13,310 nt of DNA from Phycisphaerales bacterium UBA854 (GTDB lineage: Bacteria; Planctomycetota; Phycisphaerae; Phycisphaerales; SM1A02): positions 13,943-27,252 of the forward strand of contig DBGM01000045.1 in assembly GCA_002295885.1 (NCBI GenBank). Reading direction: 5' to 3'. A program made the translations under genes and the position numbers. The notes under the pieces were generated by a model. It had not been told where the DNA came from. It saw only the letters and a program-made list of their open reading frames with translations, and ran no database searches. This document shows, piece by piece, positions 1 through 7,200 of the stretch (position 1 is the first letter of the stretch; each line of letters opens with the position of its first letter).

Positions 1-864
1 GGAATGGCGGTCAGTGGATTCGCATCCGACGTTCCCTCGTCCGCAGTGCACGCGGCCGTGGAGAGCATCGGACAGGTCAATGAGGCGTCGATCAGGCACG
101 TCGGTCATGTCTTAGACTCGATCCCCGACTCGATCCGCGCTGCGACGCATGATCCCTGGGGTGCCAGACTGGTGGTGCTCGCCCTGCTGCTGCCGATCGA
201 AGGTTCGGAGAAGCAGCGTGCGTTCGATGCGATCGCAGCACACCTCGACGATGGGCATCTGGAGATGCTGAGGAATCTGCACGGTACGGTCCGCAACCTG
301 CATCCGATGCAGCGACTGCCGCTGATCGATCTCTCCATTCCCGCTCTGACGCGCATGTCGCGGCCGCAGTACGACCGGTTCATGGAAATGGTCGGACTGC
401 TTATTCGCCTTGACGGGCAGGTCGATCTCTTCGAATGGTGCATGCACACCACGCTCGAGAAGCACCTGGGGGAACGGTTCGATGCCCGGTCCGATCACCC
501 CGTCGGTCGACGCAGACTCAGAAACCACCTCGACGAAGTCGCTCTGGTGATCGCGACCGTGGCCCGAGTCGGGGCCGAGGATCCCGCATCCGGCCTCCGA
601 TCGTGGGAGGACGGCATGGCCGGTCTCGGCATTGCGTCCGGGATGCGGATGCCGGACGCGACGATGTGCACGCTGCGCACCATGCGAACGACCCTCAGCC
701 GTCTGGGAGACGTTCGATTCGAGGATCGGAAGCGATTGCTTCAGGCGTGCGAGATCGTGATCGATCACGACGGTACGACCACGGTGGAGGAGGCCCAGCT
801 GCTCCGGGTAATTGCGGACAGCCTGGACTGTCCCATGCCTCCGATCATTCCCGGGCCGGCATGA
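1..864 (+). CDS. M48-family metallopeptidase, C-terminal part (5'-partial)
   Basis: The reading frame is open to the left edge, so the ATG at base 4 is probably internal and the true start lies outside the window. The visible 287 residues are the C-terminal accessory part of a family of large M48 (HtpX/Ste24-like) membrane-associated zinc peptidases. The HEXXH peptidase domain would lie upstream and cannot be checked here. Recognisable blocks are DPWGARLVVLALLL, QRLPLIDLSIPAL, LIRLDGQVDLFEW and the acidic end VEEAQLLRVIADSLDCPMPP. The repeated [RH]DG..[DT].xE pattern resembles the metal-binding helices of TerB-like domains. The region is soluble and alpha-helical with no clear membrane segment. 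The call rests on remembered family sequences; without the catalytic domain it could instead be a free-standing TerB-like protein. Its stop abuts the stop of the convergent M24 gene, with no terminator hairpin between them. Confidence 0.75.
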   Translation, partial: GMAVSGFASDVPSSAVHAAVESIGQVNEASIRHVGHVLDSIPDSIRAATHDPWGARLVVLALLLPIEGSEKQRAFDAIAAHLDDGHLEMLRNLHGTVRNLHPMQRLPLIDLSIPALTRMSRPQYDRFMEMVGLLIRLDGQVDLFEWCMHTTLEKHLGERFDARSDHPVGRRRLRNHLDEVALVIATVARVGAEDPASGLRSWEDGMAGLGIASGMRMPDATMCTLRTMRTTLSRLGDVRFEDRKRLLQACEIVIDHDGTTTVEEAQLLRVIADSLDCPMPPIIPGPA

Positions 865-2013
865 TCAGGACCAGTCGAGTCCCTCCGGCAGCCGATTGAA
901 GTTCTCGCAACCCGACTCGGTCACCGAGACCATGTCCTCGATCCGCACGCCGCCGACCGACTTCCCGTACAGACCGGGTTCGATGGTCAGGACGTCGCCG
1001 ACCACGAGGGGAGGTCCCTTCAGATCGAGCAGCGGCGGCTCGTGGACATCGAGTCCGACTCCGTGGCCGGTTCCGTGCACCATGCCGACGAAGTCTGCGG
1101 CCGGTTCGTCGGATGGAGGACCGACGGGCCATCCGGCTGCTTCGAGCGAGGCGATGGTTGCCTGGTGCACGTCTTCTCCCGTGACCCCGGCACGTACGAC
1201 GGCGATCGCCTTCGCCTTGGCGTCGACGACCGCGGCGTGAATCGCCCTGATCTCGTCGGAGATCTCGCCGTGGACGACCGTTCGCGTGCAGTCACCGTTG
1301 TAGAGGGAGGATCGGTTCCGCGGAAAGATGTCGATGATCACCGTTTCCCCGGTTCGCAGCGGTCCGGTGCCGACCTCGTGGCAATCGGCGCACTGTGGTC
1401 CGCAGGCGACGATGCTGGCCGGATTGGAGTAGTTACGCTCCAGGAGGAAGGTGTCGATTGCATGACGGACTCGTTCCGAAGTCAGTGTTTCGTCACCAAC
1501 CCGAAGGGAACCGTCCGCGGCTGCTTCGGCACCGGCGACCAGTCGACACGCCATCTCCATCGCAGCTTCGGTGTCGGACTGGGCGGTCCGCAGCGCAGCG
1601 AGCTCGGCGGACGACTTGGCACGGCGCTCCGCCACGCCCATCTGCGCGTCGTAGGAGAGTTCGATTCCGACCGCTGTCAGCTCGTGGGCGAAGCTCATCG
1701 GGAGGCTGCGATCGACGACGACCCGGGTGATGCCGCGGGCGCGAAGGAGCTCGGCCACGGCCTGGGCCGTCGCGGTCTCCCGGTCGCCCGACAGCCCCCC
1801 GGGCGGTTCGTGCTCGGCGGGACACGTGACCGCATCGACGGTGGCATGCTCCCGGGCCCGGTGCACCTCGATGTCGCGAAGAAGCATGGTGGTGCTTCCG
1901 TCGATCTCGATCCACGCCGCCGGATCACCGACGTTGAACTGGACCCGGTGAAAGAGGGAATTGTTGTGGGCGGGAATGCCCGCCATCAGGCGTGCGGTTC
2001 GGGTGGAGTCCAT
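865..2013 (-). CDS. M24-family metallopeptidase (Xaa-Pro aminopeptidase-like)
   Basis: This 382-residue cytoplasmic enzyme has the pita-bread fold of aminopeptidase P, which removes an N-terminal residue preceding proline using two metal ions. All five expected metal ligands are present: D228 (in VIIDIF), D241 (in GDCTRT), H317 (in HGTGHGVGLDVHE), E345 (in TIEPGLY) and E359 (in RIEDM). The assisting histidines H313 and H324 are also there. Residues 1-130 form the smaller N-terminal creatinase-like domain. There is no signal peptide. I chose the ATG at 2013 because GAGGAA lies 6 nt upstream (2020-2025) and family similarity begins there. The frame continues to an ATG at 2082, which would add 23 unconserved-looking residues and run into the divergent gene's promoter. 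M24 also includes prolidases and creatinase homologues, so the exact substrate is not fixed. Confidence 0.9.
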   Translation of the reverse strand: MDSTRTARLMAGIPAHNNSLFHRVQFNVGDPAAWIEIDGSTTMLLRDIEVHRAREHATVDAVTCPAEHEPPGGLSGDRETATAQAVAELLRARGITRVVVDRSLPMSFAHELTAVGIELSYDAQMGVAERRAKSSAELAALRTAQSDTEAAMEMACRLVAGAEAAADGSLRVGDETLTSERVRHAIDTFLLERNYSNPASIVACGPQCADCHEVGTGPLRTGETVIIDIFPRNRSSLYNGDCTRTVVHGEISDEIRAIHAAVVDAKAKAIAVVRAGVTGEDVHQATIASLEAAGWPVGPPSDEPAADFVGMVHGTGHGVGLDVHEPPLLDLKGPPLVVGDVLTIEPGLYGKSVGGVRIEDMVSVTESGCENFNRLPEGLDWS

Positions 2014-2055
2014 GCGGTGTTCCTCGCTGCGGCAGATCGGATCACGATACCCCAC

Positions 2056-2083
2056 TTCCTCCGGGTCGGCCATCGGGTACAAC
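2056..2083 (+). promoter_or_regulatory. Candidate promoter of the phosphoesterase gene (possibly leaderless)
   Basis: Within the 77-bp gap between the divergent M24 and phosphoesterase starts, TACAAC (2078-2083) resembles a -10 box. It ends 7 nt before the ATG at 2091. TTCCTC (2056-2061), 16 bp upstream, is a weak -35 candidate. No Shine-Dalgarno sequence precedes the ATG. A -10 box at this distance would place the RNA start at or next to the ATG, giving a leaderless message. I could not find a convincing promoter for the opposite (M24) direction; TATCGT on the - strand near 2045 is weak. Confidence 0.35.
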
Positions 2084-2090
2084 TGCCGTC

Positions 2091-4082
2091 ATGAACATCA
2101 GAACCGCACTCGTCGTTCTTCTTGCATCCGCAACCTCCGCCATCGGAGACATCGAGGATCCGCTGCACCCGCATCCCCATCCGACCAGCTCGGACCAGAG
2201 CCGGTTCATGACGAGCCGCACGGCGGCCCAGTTGGATCTTCCGGTCGAGGAGGAGGCGTTCATGTTCGCCATCTTCGGTGACCGGACCGGGGGACCTGCG
2301 GAGGGGATCGCCGTGCTCGCGGATGCGGTCGAGGACGTCAACCTTCTGGAACCAGACTTCGTCATGACCGTGGGCGATCTCGTCGACGGCTACAACGAGA
2401 AGCCGCAGTGGATGGCCCAGATGGAGGAGTTCAAGACGACGATGAACGGACTGCTCATGCCGTGGTTTCCCGTGGCCGGCAACCACGACGTCTACTGGCG
2501 CGGCAGCGGGCCGCGCCCCGAAGGCGAGCACGAAGGGAACTACGAGATGCACTTCGGACCGCTCTGGTACGCATTCGAACACAAGGATTCGATGTTCATC
2601 GTGCTCTACACCGACGAAGGTGATCCGGCGAACGGAAACAAGTCGTTCGGCCGTCCCGAATCGCAGCGGATGAGTCCGGAGCAGTTCGAGTGGCTCGCCG
2701 GGACGCTGGAGCGTGCTCGGGAAAGCCGGCACGTCTTCGTGTTCATGCATCATCCGCGATGGCTCGGGGGCGGCTACGGCGACGACTGGAGCCGAGTCCA
2801 CGACCTGCTGGCATCGGCGGGCAATGTCCGCGCGGTGTTCGCCGGTCACATCCACCGCATGCGCTACGACGGTGCCCACGACGGAATCGAGTACGTGACG
2901 CTGGCGACCGTCGGAGGCGGACAGTCCGGTGCCGTGCCCGAGGCCGGCTACCTGCATCAGTACCACCTGGTGACCGTGCGCGACGATCAGATCGCCATGG
3001 CCGCGTTTCCCGTGGGGGAGGTCATGGACGTGCGTTCCATCACCGGACGGATCAGCGACGAGACCGGTCGCCTCGCGCGGATGAATCCGGTGTTTGGAGG
3101 ACCCGTCGAGCTGGATTTCGCATCCGGCGTCGATGATGTCCTCACCGTGGAACTGCACAACCCGGTCAGCCGTCCGATCGAGGCCGTGGTGGTTCCACAG
3201 AGCGAGGACCGTCGGTGGAGATTCCGTCCCGATCACGTCCACCGGATCGTGCAGCCGGGTGATCGGACCACCATCGAGTTCAGGGCCCGGATGCCCGTGG
3301 ACGGCATCGATCTGGATTGGCGCCCGCCGGTGGTGTCCGTCCAGTACGACTATCTGGCCGAAGGACGTCGGTTCCATGTACCCGAACGCCGGCATGCGAT
3401 TCCGTTGAAGGTCTCGTTCGTCGATGTGACCGTCCCCGATCCGGATCTGGCGATCGAGTTCGACGGTGTCGACGACCACCTCAAGGTTCCTTCCCGACAG
3501 CTTCGACTGCCCGACGGACCGCTGACGCTCGAGGCGTGGTTCCGGGGTGATGCATTCGGCGGACGGACCGGACTGATCACCAAGACGGAGGGGTCCGAGT
3601 ACGGGTTCTTCGTGTCGGATGCGAAGCCGTCCTTCTGGCTGCACCTGAACGGTGCCTACGTCGAACTGGCACCGCCGGATCTCGCCCTGCAGACCGGACG
3701 CTGGTACCACATCGCCGGCGTCTTCGACGGCTCCGAGGTCCGCATGTACCTCGACGGCCGGCTGGTGGGTCGGATGCCGGCCGATGGTGTCCGCACCACC
3801 AACGAGCTTCCGTTCGTGGTGGGGGGCGATGTCGACCGGAGCGGGTCGGGAACCTCCTTCTTCGACGGGGCGATCGACGAGGTCCGCCTCTCGAGCACCG
3901 CCCGCTACGACGACGGGTTCGAGCCGGTCGTCCGGCATGAACACGACGACGCGACCGTGCTCCTTCTGCACATGGATGCACGGCGGGGGGCGTGGATCGC
4001 CGGCGATGCGGGGCGGGGCATCAACCCCGCGGTGTGGTCGGATCCGGCGCTGGTCGAATCGGGAGCGGGATCGGAAAAGTGA
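2091..4082 (+). CDS. Secreted calcineurin-like metallophosphoesterase with C-terminal LamG-type lectin domain
   Basis: This 663-residue exported protein starts with a short signal peptide (residues 1 to about 19, basic start then ALVVLLASATSA). That supports the ATG at 2091 over the open frame upstream. Residues 58-310 form a calcineurin-like phosphoesterase domain with D64 (FGDRTGG), D96 (VGDLVDG), N131-H132 (GNHDVYW), H220-H221 (FMHHPRW) and H253/H255 (GHIHRMRY). The first motif reads D-R-T rather than the usual D-x-H, so one common metal-binding histidine is replaced. Residues about 330-445 look like a beta-rich linker. Residues 452-615 are a concanavalin A-like LamG/LamG-like jellyroll domain, with AIEFDGVDDHL, LTLEAWFRG, WYHIAGVFDG, VRMYLDGRLVG and FDGAIDEVRL. 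It probably acts outside the cytoplasm on a phosphoester, with the lectin domain binding glycan or matrix. The substrate is unknown and a nucleotidase or phosphatase cannot be told apart. Confidence 0.88.
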   Translation: MNIRTALVVLLASATSAIGDIEDPLHPHPHPTSSDQSRFMTSRTAAQLDLPVEEEAFMFAIFGDRTGGPAEGIAVLADAVEDVNLLEPDFVMTVGDLVDGYNEKPQWMAQMEEFKTTMNGLLMPWFPVAGNHDVYWRGSGPRPEGEHEGNYEMHFGPLWYAFEHKDSMFIVLYTDEGDPANGNKSFGRPESQRMSPEQFEWLAGTLERARESRHVFVFMHHPRWLGGGYGDDWSRVHDLLASAGNVRAVFAGHIHRMRYDGAHDGIEYVTLATVGGGQSGAVPEAGYLHQYHLVTVRDDQIAMAAFPVGEVMDVRSITGRISDETGRLARMNPVFGGPVELDFASGVDDVLTVELHNPVSRPIEAVVVPQSEDRRWRFRPDHVHRIVQPGDRTTIEFRARMPVDGIDLDWRPPVVSVQYDYLAEGRRFHVPERRHAIPLKVSFVDVTVPDPDLAIEFDGVDDHLKVPSRQLRLPDGPLTLEAWFRGDAFGGRTGLITKTEGSEYGFFVSDAKPSFWLHLNGAYVELAPPDLALQTGRWYHIAGVFDGSEVRMYLDGRLVGRMPADGVRTTNELPFVVGGDVDRSGSGTSFFDGAIDEVRLSSTARYDDGFEPVVRHEHDDATVLLLHMDARRGAWIAGDAGRGINPAVWSDPALVESGAGSEK

Positions 4083-4083
4083 A

Positions 4084-4107
4084 CAGGGGGCCCGAACGGG
4101 CCCCCTG
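4084..4107. terminator. Shared hairpin terminator between convergent genes
   Basis: A 10-bp perfect GC-rich stem (CAGGGGGCCC pairing with GGGCCCCCTG) closes a four-base loop (GAAC on +). It begins 1 nt after the phosphoesterase stop and lies 24 nt beyond the stop of the opposing protease gene. Read on the - strand the stem is followed by TTCACTTTTCC, a broken T tract, so it fits best as the terminator of the protease gene. Read on + there is no T run, and it would act there, if at all, as a stem-only terminator or 3'-end stabiliser. Confidence 0.75.
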
Positions 4108-4131
4108 CGTGATCTTCGATGAAGGCGACGA

Positions 4132-7002
4132 TCAGTTCTCGTTCTCACCGAACGGGAAGTTGATCATCGTGGTGCCGCCGCCGCCCATCTCGTTGCTGTT
4201 GTAGATGTACTCGGCATCCTGGACACGGTCGAGCAGGGCGATCGAATCCACCAGATGGGCCTGGGTGTAGGGGTCGATGCTGCCCTTGTTCTTGTCGAGG
4301 AACGCGGTGGCCGCGGTCTTCAGATTCTCCATGTGCATCCGCCCCAGATTCTGGACGGAAGCGGAGGCGGAACCGAATCCGTTCCCCGGCATGCTCATGT
4401 CGATGAGCCGTTCGATGTGCTCGCGTTGAAGATTCCGGCGGAGGGAGCTGATGTATGGATTGCGGGCGTCGTGGTCGTCGCCCGGCTCGTCGTACAGTTC
4501 CGTCCAGACCGACTCGTGCACGGTCTCGAGGACCTCGGGAATGGTGAGGACGTCCTCGTCCGCCATGGCCCGGAACTCGTTGTCCTGGATTCGGGTCATC
4601 GTGGTCGGATTCAGAAGCTGCGACAGCGCGGAGGCCTGGATGCCGGAGATGCGCGAATGCACGGGCCAGGTCTCGTCCGAGAAGCTCATGCTGCTGCCGT
4701 CGAACCAGCGGTCCACGGTCATGTAGCGGAGCAGTTCGGGACTGAGTCCGAACGCATCGTCGTACATCGTGTTGTCCAGGACGATCTGAAGAGCGCGACG
4801 CTGCTGGTCCGCCTCGATCGGAGCGATCGGAGCACGATCCCCGGGATCGCCCTTCTTGTCGCGGTTGACCATGCTGCCGCCGACCCAGTTGGAGGCGACG
4901 CTGATGGCCTGGACGTGCTTGCTGAGGAGCATCTCGTAGGCGCGGCGAGCCTTGGACCAGCTGTCGCCGTCATCCACCATGTCCTCAAGGATGCGGCTGC
5001 GAAGATCACGCACGAGCTTGAGCTGCGACTCCGAGAAGTTCAGCGGATTCTTGCCGTGATCGAAGCGTCGGGCGCGGGGATCCGGTCCGCCGGTGTCCTC
5101 GTCCGTAGCGTAGATCAGCTGGGGTTCGGACACGCGGGCGAGAATCGGCTCCAGATCACCGCTGGTGTATCCGTACTCGATGGCCCAGTAGTCGTAGGGG
5201 CCGATGGTGACCATGGTGTAGTCGCCCTGGACCGCGTTCTCGTCCGAGTTGATGTTCACGGGCATGTAGTCCATGACCGATCCGGCCTGGGCGTTCCCCA
5301 TGAAGTCCTCGCTGTTGATCTCGTCGAGGCTGTAGATGGTCGATGCCTTGAAGTTGTGACGAAGCCCGAGCGTATGACCGACCTCATGCATGATCACGTC
5401 ACGCAGCAGGGGCCCGATGAAGTATTCAGGCACTCCGTCCAGCTCCTGGACCGGTGCTTCGTCCGATTCTCCATCGGTACTGTCGTTGGCCTTGCCCTGC
5501 TGAAGGAAGAGATCCGGATTCAGTCGGAACATGGCGACGTCCATGGCCCGGACCGCGCAGTGCTGGCACGATCCGTTGACCTGGCTGATGCGATGGACGA
5601 GTCCGTCGTATTCGTCGTCACCGAGCAGGGTGGGATCGGATTCGAAGGCCGGGTGGCCGGTGGTGGTCCGGTTCGCCCGTTCGACGGCGAGCTCACTCAG
5701 CACCGTCTCACGCATCGAGGGATCGACAAGGCGGACACGTGGGTCCCAGTTCGGACGTTCCTCGAGCCACTTCATGGTCAGGGGTCCAAAGTTCTCCATG
5801 GCCGTCTGCGGCACGAGACCCTCCCAGGTCTTGACCCAGCCGGTGATGAATCCTTCGTCCATGACGATGTCCGCATCGAGGATCTGGCCGGTCTTGGGAT
5901 GGACGCGGCTGGGGCCGATGGCGAAGCCCATGCCGGAGTTGGTCCAGAGGATGAAGTTGTAGCGGGCATCCTCGGGGTCCTTCTCCATGTGTGCGCCGGT
6001 CGTCTCGTCCTGCTGGTACACCTCGATCGCGTTGACGATGCCCACCTTCTCGAAAGCCTTGTTCCATTCGAGTACACCGTCACGCACCCAGCGGCGGTAG
6101 CGGACCGGTGTGGTGTGCTCGATGTAGAACACGATGGGTTCCTTGGGAGGACTCATCTGGAGGGACTTGTCCGCCTTCTGGAGGTGCCACCGGTTGATGT
6201 AGCGAACGTACGGCGTCTCCTCCGATGGATTTCCGATGTCACGGTGGCTCGTGATGAAGTAGCCGATGCGCTCGTCCGCCTTCCGGGGACGGTAGCCGGT
6301 GTTCTCCGGGATTTCGGCCAGCGAGTAGTAGATGGTTCCGAATCGTCCGTTGCTGAGCGGCATCTCGAAGGCCAGTTCGACGTTCTTCGGGAAGGACTTG
6401 GCCTTGACGGTCTTCGCGAGCCGGGTGTTGGCGCCACGGGTCCGACCGCCGAAGAAGCTCGTCGAACGTTCGAGGAACAGGTCCGACAGATTGATGACCG
6501 GTCCGCCGCCGGGTCCCATGGTGAGGATGGGTACATCGAGAATCACGCGGTCCGTGTAGACACGCTTGTAGCCGCTCTTGGACTGGGCATCTCCCGTCGA
6601 CCGGGTGGCGAAGTTGGGTTCGACGAGGGCGAGCCGCTTGCCGAATCGCTTCCAGTAGGCATACATGTCGCCGGTCTGGACACCGGACGTCGAGATGCCT
6701 CCCTTGATCGTGTAGGCCAGGAAGATCTTCTGCTTCGAGAAGTTCCTGGGAAGCTCCGCAAGCAGATCCCCGTCCTTGTCGCGGTAGAGCGTGTACATGC
6801 CGGGGTTGCCGTCGGCGGACGAGATCACCTTGGAGTAGTCCTTCGTGACGTCGTCGAATTTCGGGAAGTCGGGTTTGGACCCTCCGGACTGCCCTGCGCC
6901 GGGACGAGCGATGGTGGGATCGTCCTGTGCCGATGCGGCGGGAGTGAGGGTGCTGATCATCGAGATCAGGATGGCGCCTACGAGTGTCCGATGGTTGAAC
7001 AT
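4132..7002 (-). CDS. Secreted zinc-dependent metalloprotease (DUF5117/DUF5118/DUF4953 type)
   Basis: This 956-residue protein begins with a signal peptide (residues 1-25, ending PAASA before QDD). The catalytic site is a metzincin-like HEVGHTLGLRH, with H539, H543 and H549 as zinc ligands and E540 as the catalytic base. It is followed 28 residues later by a Met-turn-like SVMDYMP (M577). Upstream, residues about 45-100 match the DUF5118 type and about 115-320 the DUF5117 type, including the stretch RNFSKQKIFLAYTIKGG. The catalytic and C-terminal region is DUF4953-like. A C479-x-x-C482 pair (NGSCQHC) sits about 60 residues before the zinc site. The length is normal for this family, which is common in planctomycetes and Bacteroidota. 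The start at 7002 is set by AAGGAG 9 nt upstream and by the signal peptide. It probably degrades extracellular or periplasmic protein; the substrate is unknown. It looks monocistronic, with its own promoter region and a terminator at 4084-4107. Confidence 0.92.
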   Translation of the reverse strand: MFNHRTLVGAILISMISTLTPAASAQDDPTIARPGAGQSGGSKPDFPKFDDVTKDYSKVISSADGNPGMYTLYRDKDGDLLAELPRNFSKQKIFLAYTIKGGISTSGVQTGDMYAYWKRFGKRLALVEPNFATRSTGDAQSKSGYKRVYTDRVILDVPILTMGPGGGPVINLSDLFLERSTSFFGGRTRGANTRLAKTVKAKSFPKNVELAFEMPLSNGRFGTIYYSLAEIPENTGYRPRKADERIGYFITSHRDIGNPSEETPYVRYINRWHLQKADKSLQMSPPKEPIVFYIEHTTPVRYRRWVRDGVLEWNKAFEKVGIVNAIEVYQQDETTGAHMEKDPEDARYNFILWTNSGMGFAIGPSRVHPKTGQILDADIVMDEGFITGWVKTWEGLVPQTAMENFGPLTMKWLEERPNWDPRVRLVDPSMRETVLSELAVERANRTTTGHPAFESDPTLLGDDEYDGLVHRISQVNGSCQHCAVRAMDVAMFRLNPDLFLQQGKANDSTDGESDEAPVQELDGVPEYFIGPLLRDVIMHEVGHTLGLRHNFKASTIYSLDEINSEDFMGNAQAGSVMDYMPVNINSDENAVQGDYTMVTIGPYDYWAIEYGYTSGDLEPILARVSEPQLIYATDEDTGGPDPRARRFDHGKNPLNFSESQLKLVRDLRSRILEDMVDDGDSWSKARRAYEMLLSKHVQAISVASNWVGGSMVNRDKKGDPGDRAPIAPIEADQQRRALQIVLDNTMYDDAFGLSPELLRYMTVDRWFDGSSMSFSDETWPVHSRISGIQASALSQLLNPTTMTRIQDNEFRAMADEDVLTIPEVLETVHESVWTELYDEPGDDHDARNPYISSLRRNLQREHIERLIDMSMPGNGFGSASASVQNLGRMHMENLKTAATAFLDKNKGSIDPYTQAHLVDSIALLDRVQDAEYIYNSNEMGGGGTTMINFPFGENEN

Positions 7003-7047
7003 GGGGTTCGACTCCTTGGGGATGCGGTCCAAACCAGTGAACCCCAG

Positions 7048-7053
7048 ATCCTA
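7048..7053 (-). promoter_or_regulatory. Candidate -10 box for the zinc protease gene
   Basis: On the - strand TAGGAT lies 45 nt upstream of the protease ATG, ahead of a good Shine-Dalgarno AAGGAG (7012-7017). That would give a 5' leader of roughly 40 nt. No convincing -35 box is seen; a T-rich stretch (TTTTTTCGCC) lies 19-25 nt further up. The 198-bp gap 7003-7200 otherwise holds only the upstream gene's terminator. Confidence 0.3.
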
Positions 7054-7145
7054 GTGAAAACAACGGATAGATGGCGAAAAAACGGGTCTTCGGGCCGCAG
7101 AATCCGTCGTACCCCCGGTTCTTGGGCCCTGCAGGTACGAATGAA

Positions 7146-7178
7146 CACCGGCCCGCCCCACGAGGGGGCGAGCCGGTG
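7146..7178 (-). terminator. Hairpin terminator of the beta-helix gene
   Basis: A nearly continuous stem joins CACCGGC and GCCGGTG outside with CGCCCC and GGGGCG inside, closed by a short ACGA-type loop and broken by single unpaired bases. It lies 22 nt beyond the beta-helix stop. On the - strand the stem is followed by TTCATTCGT, a weak T-rich tail like the one after the 4084-4107 hairpin. Confidence 0.65.
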
Positions 7179-7200
7179 CGATGCGGCGGTGTCTCGGTCT

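Noticed and set aside
2014..2082. Upstream ATG at 2082 as the start of the M24 gene
   Set aside because: The extra 23 residues do not look like the family, and GAGGAA is correctly spaced from the ATG at 2013.
1986..4148. A 720-codon open frame on the - strand antisense to the phosphoesterase gene
   Set aside because: It runs through the terminator hairpin and the divergent promoter region and shows no domain; the + strand gene has clear motifs.
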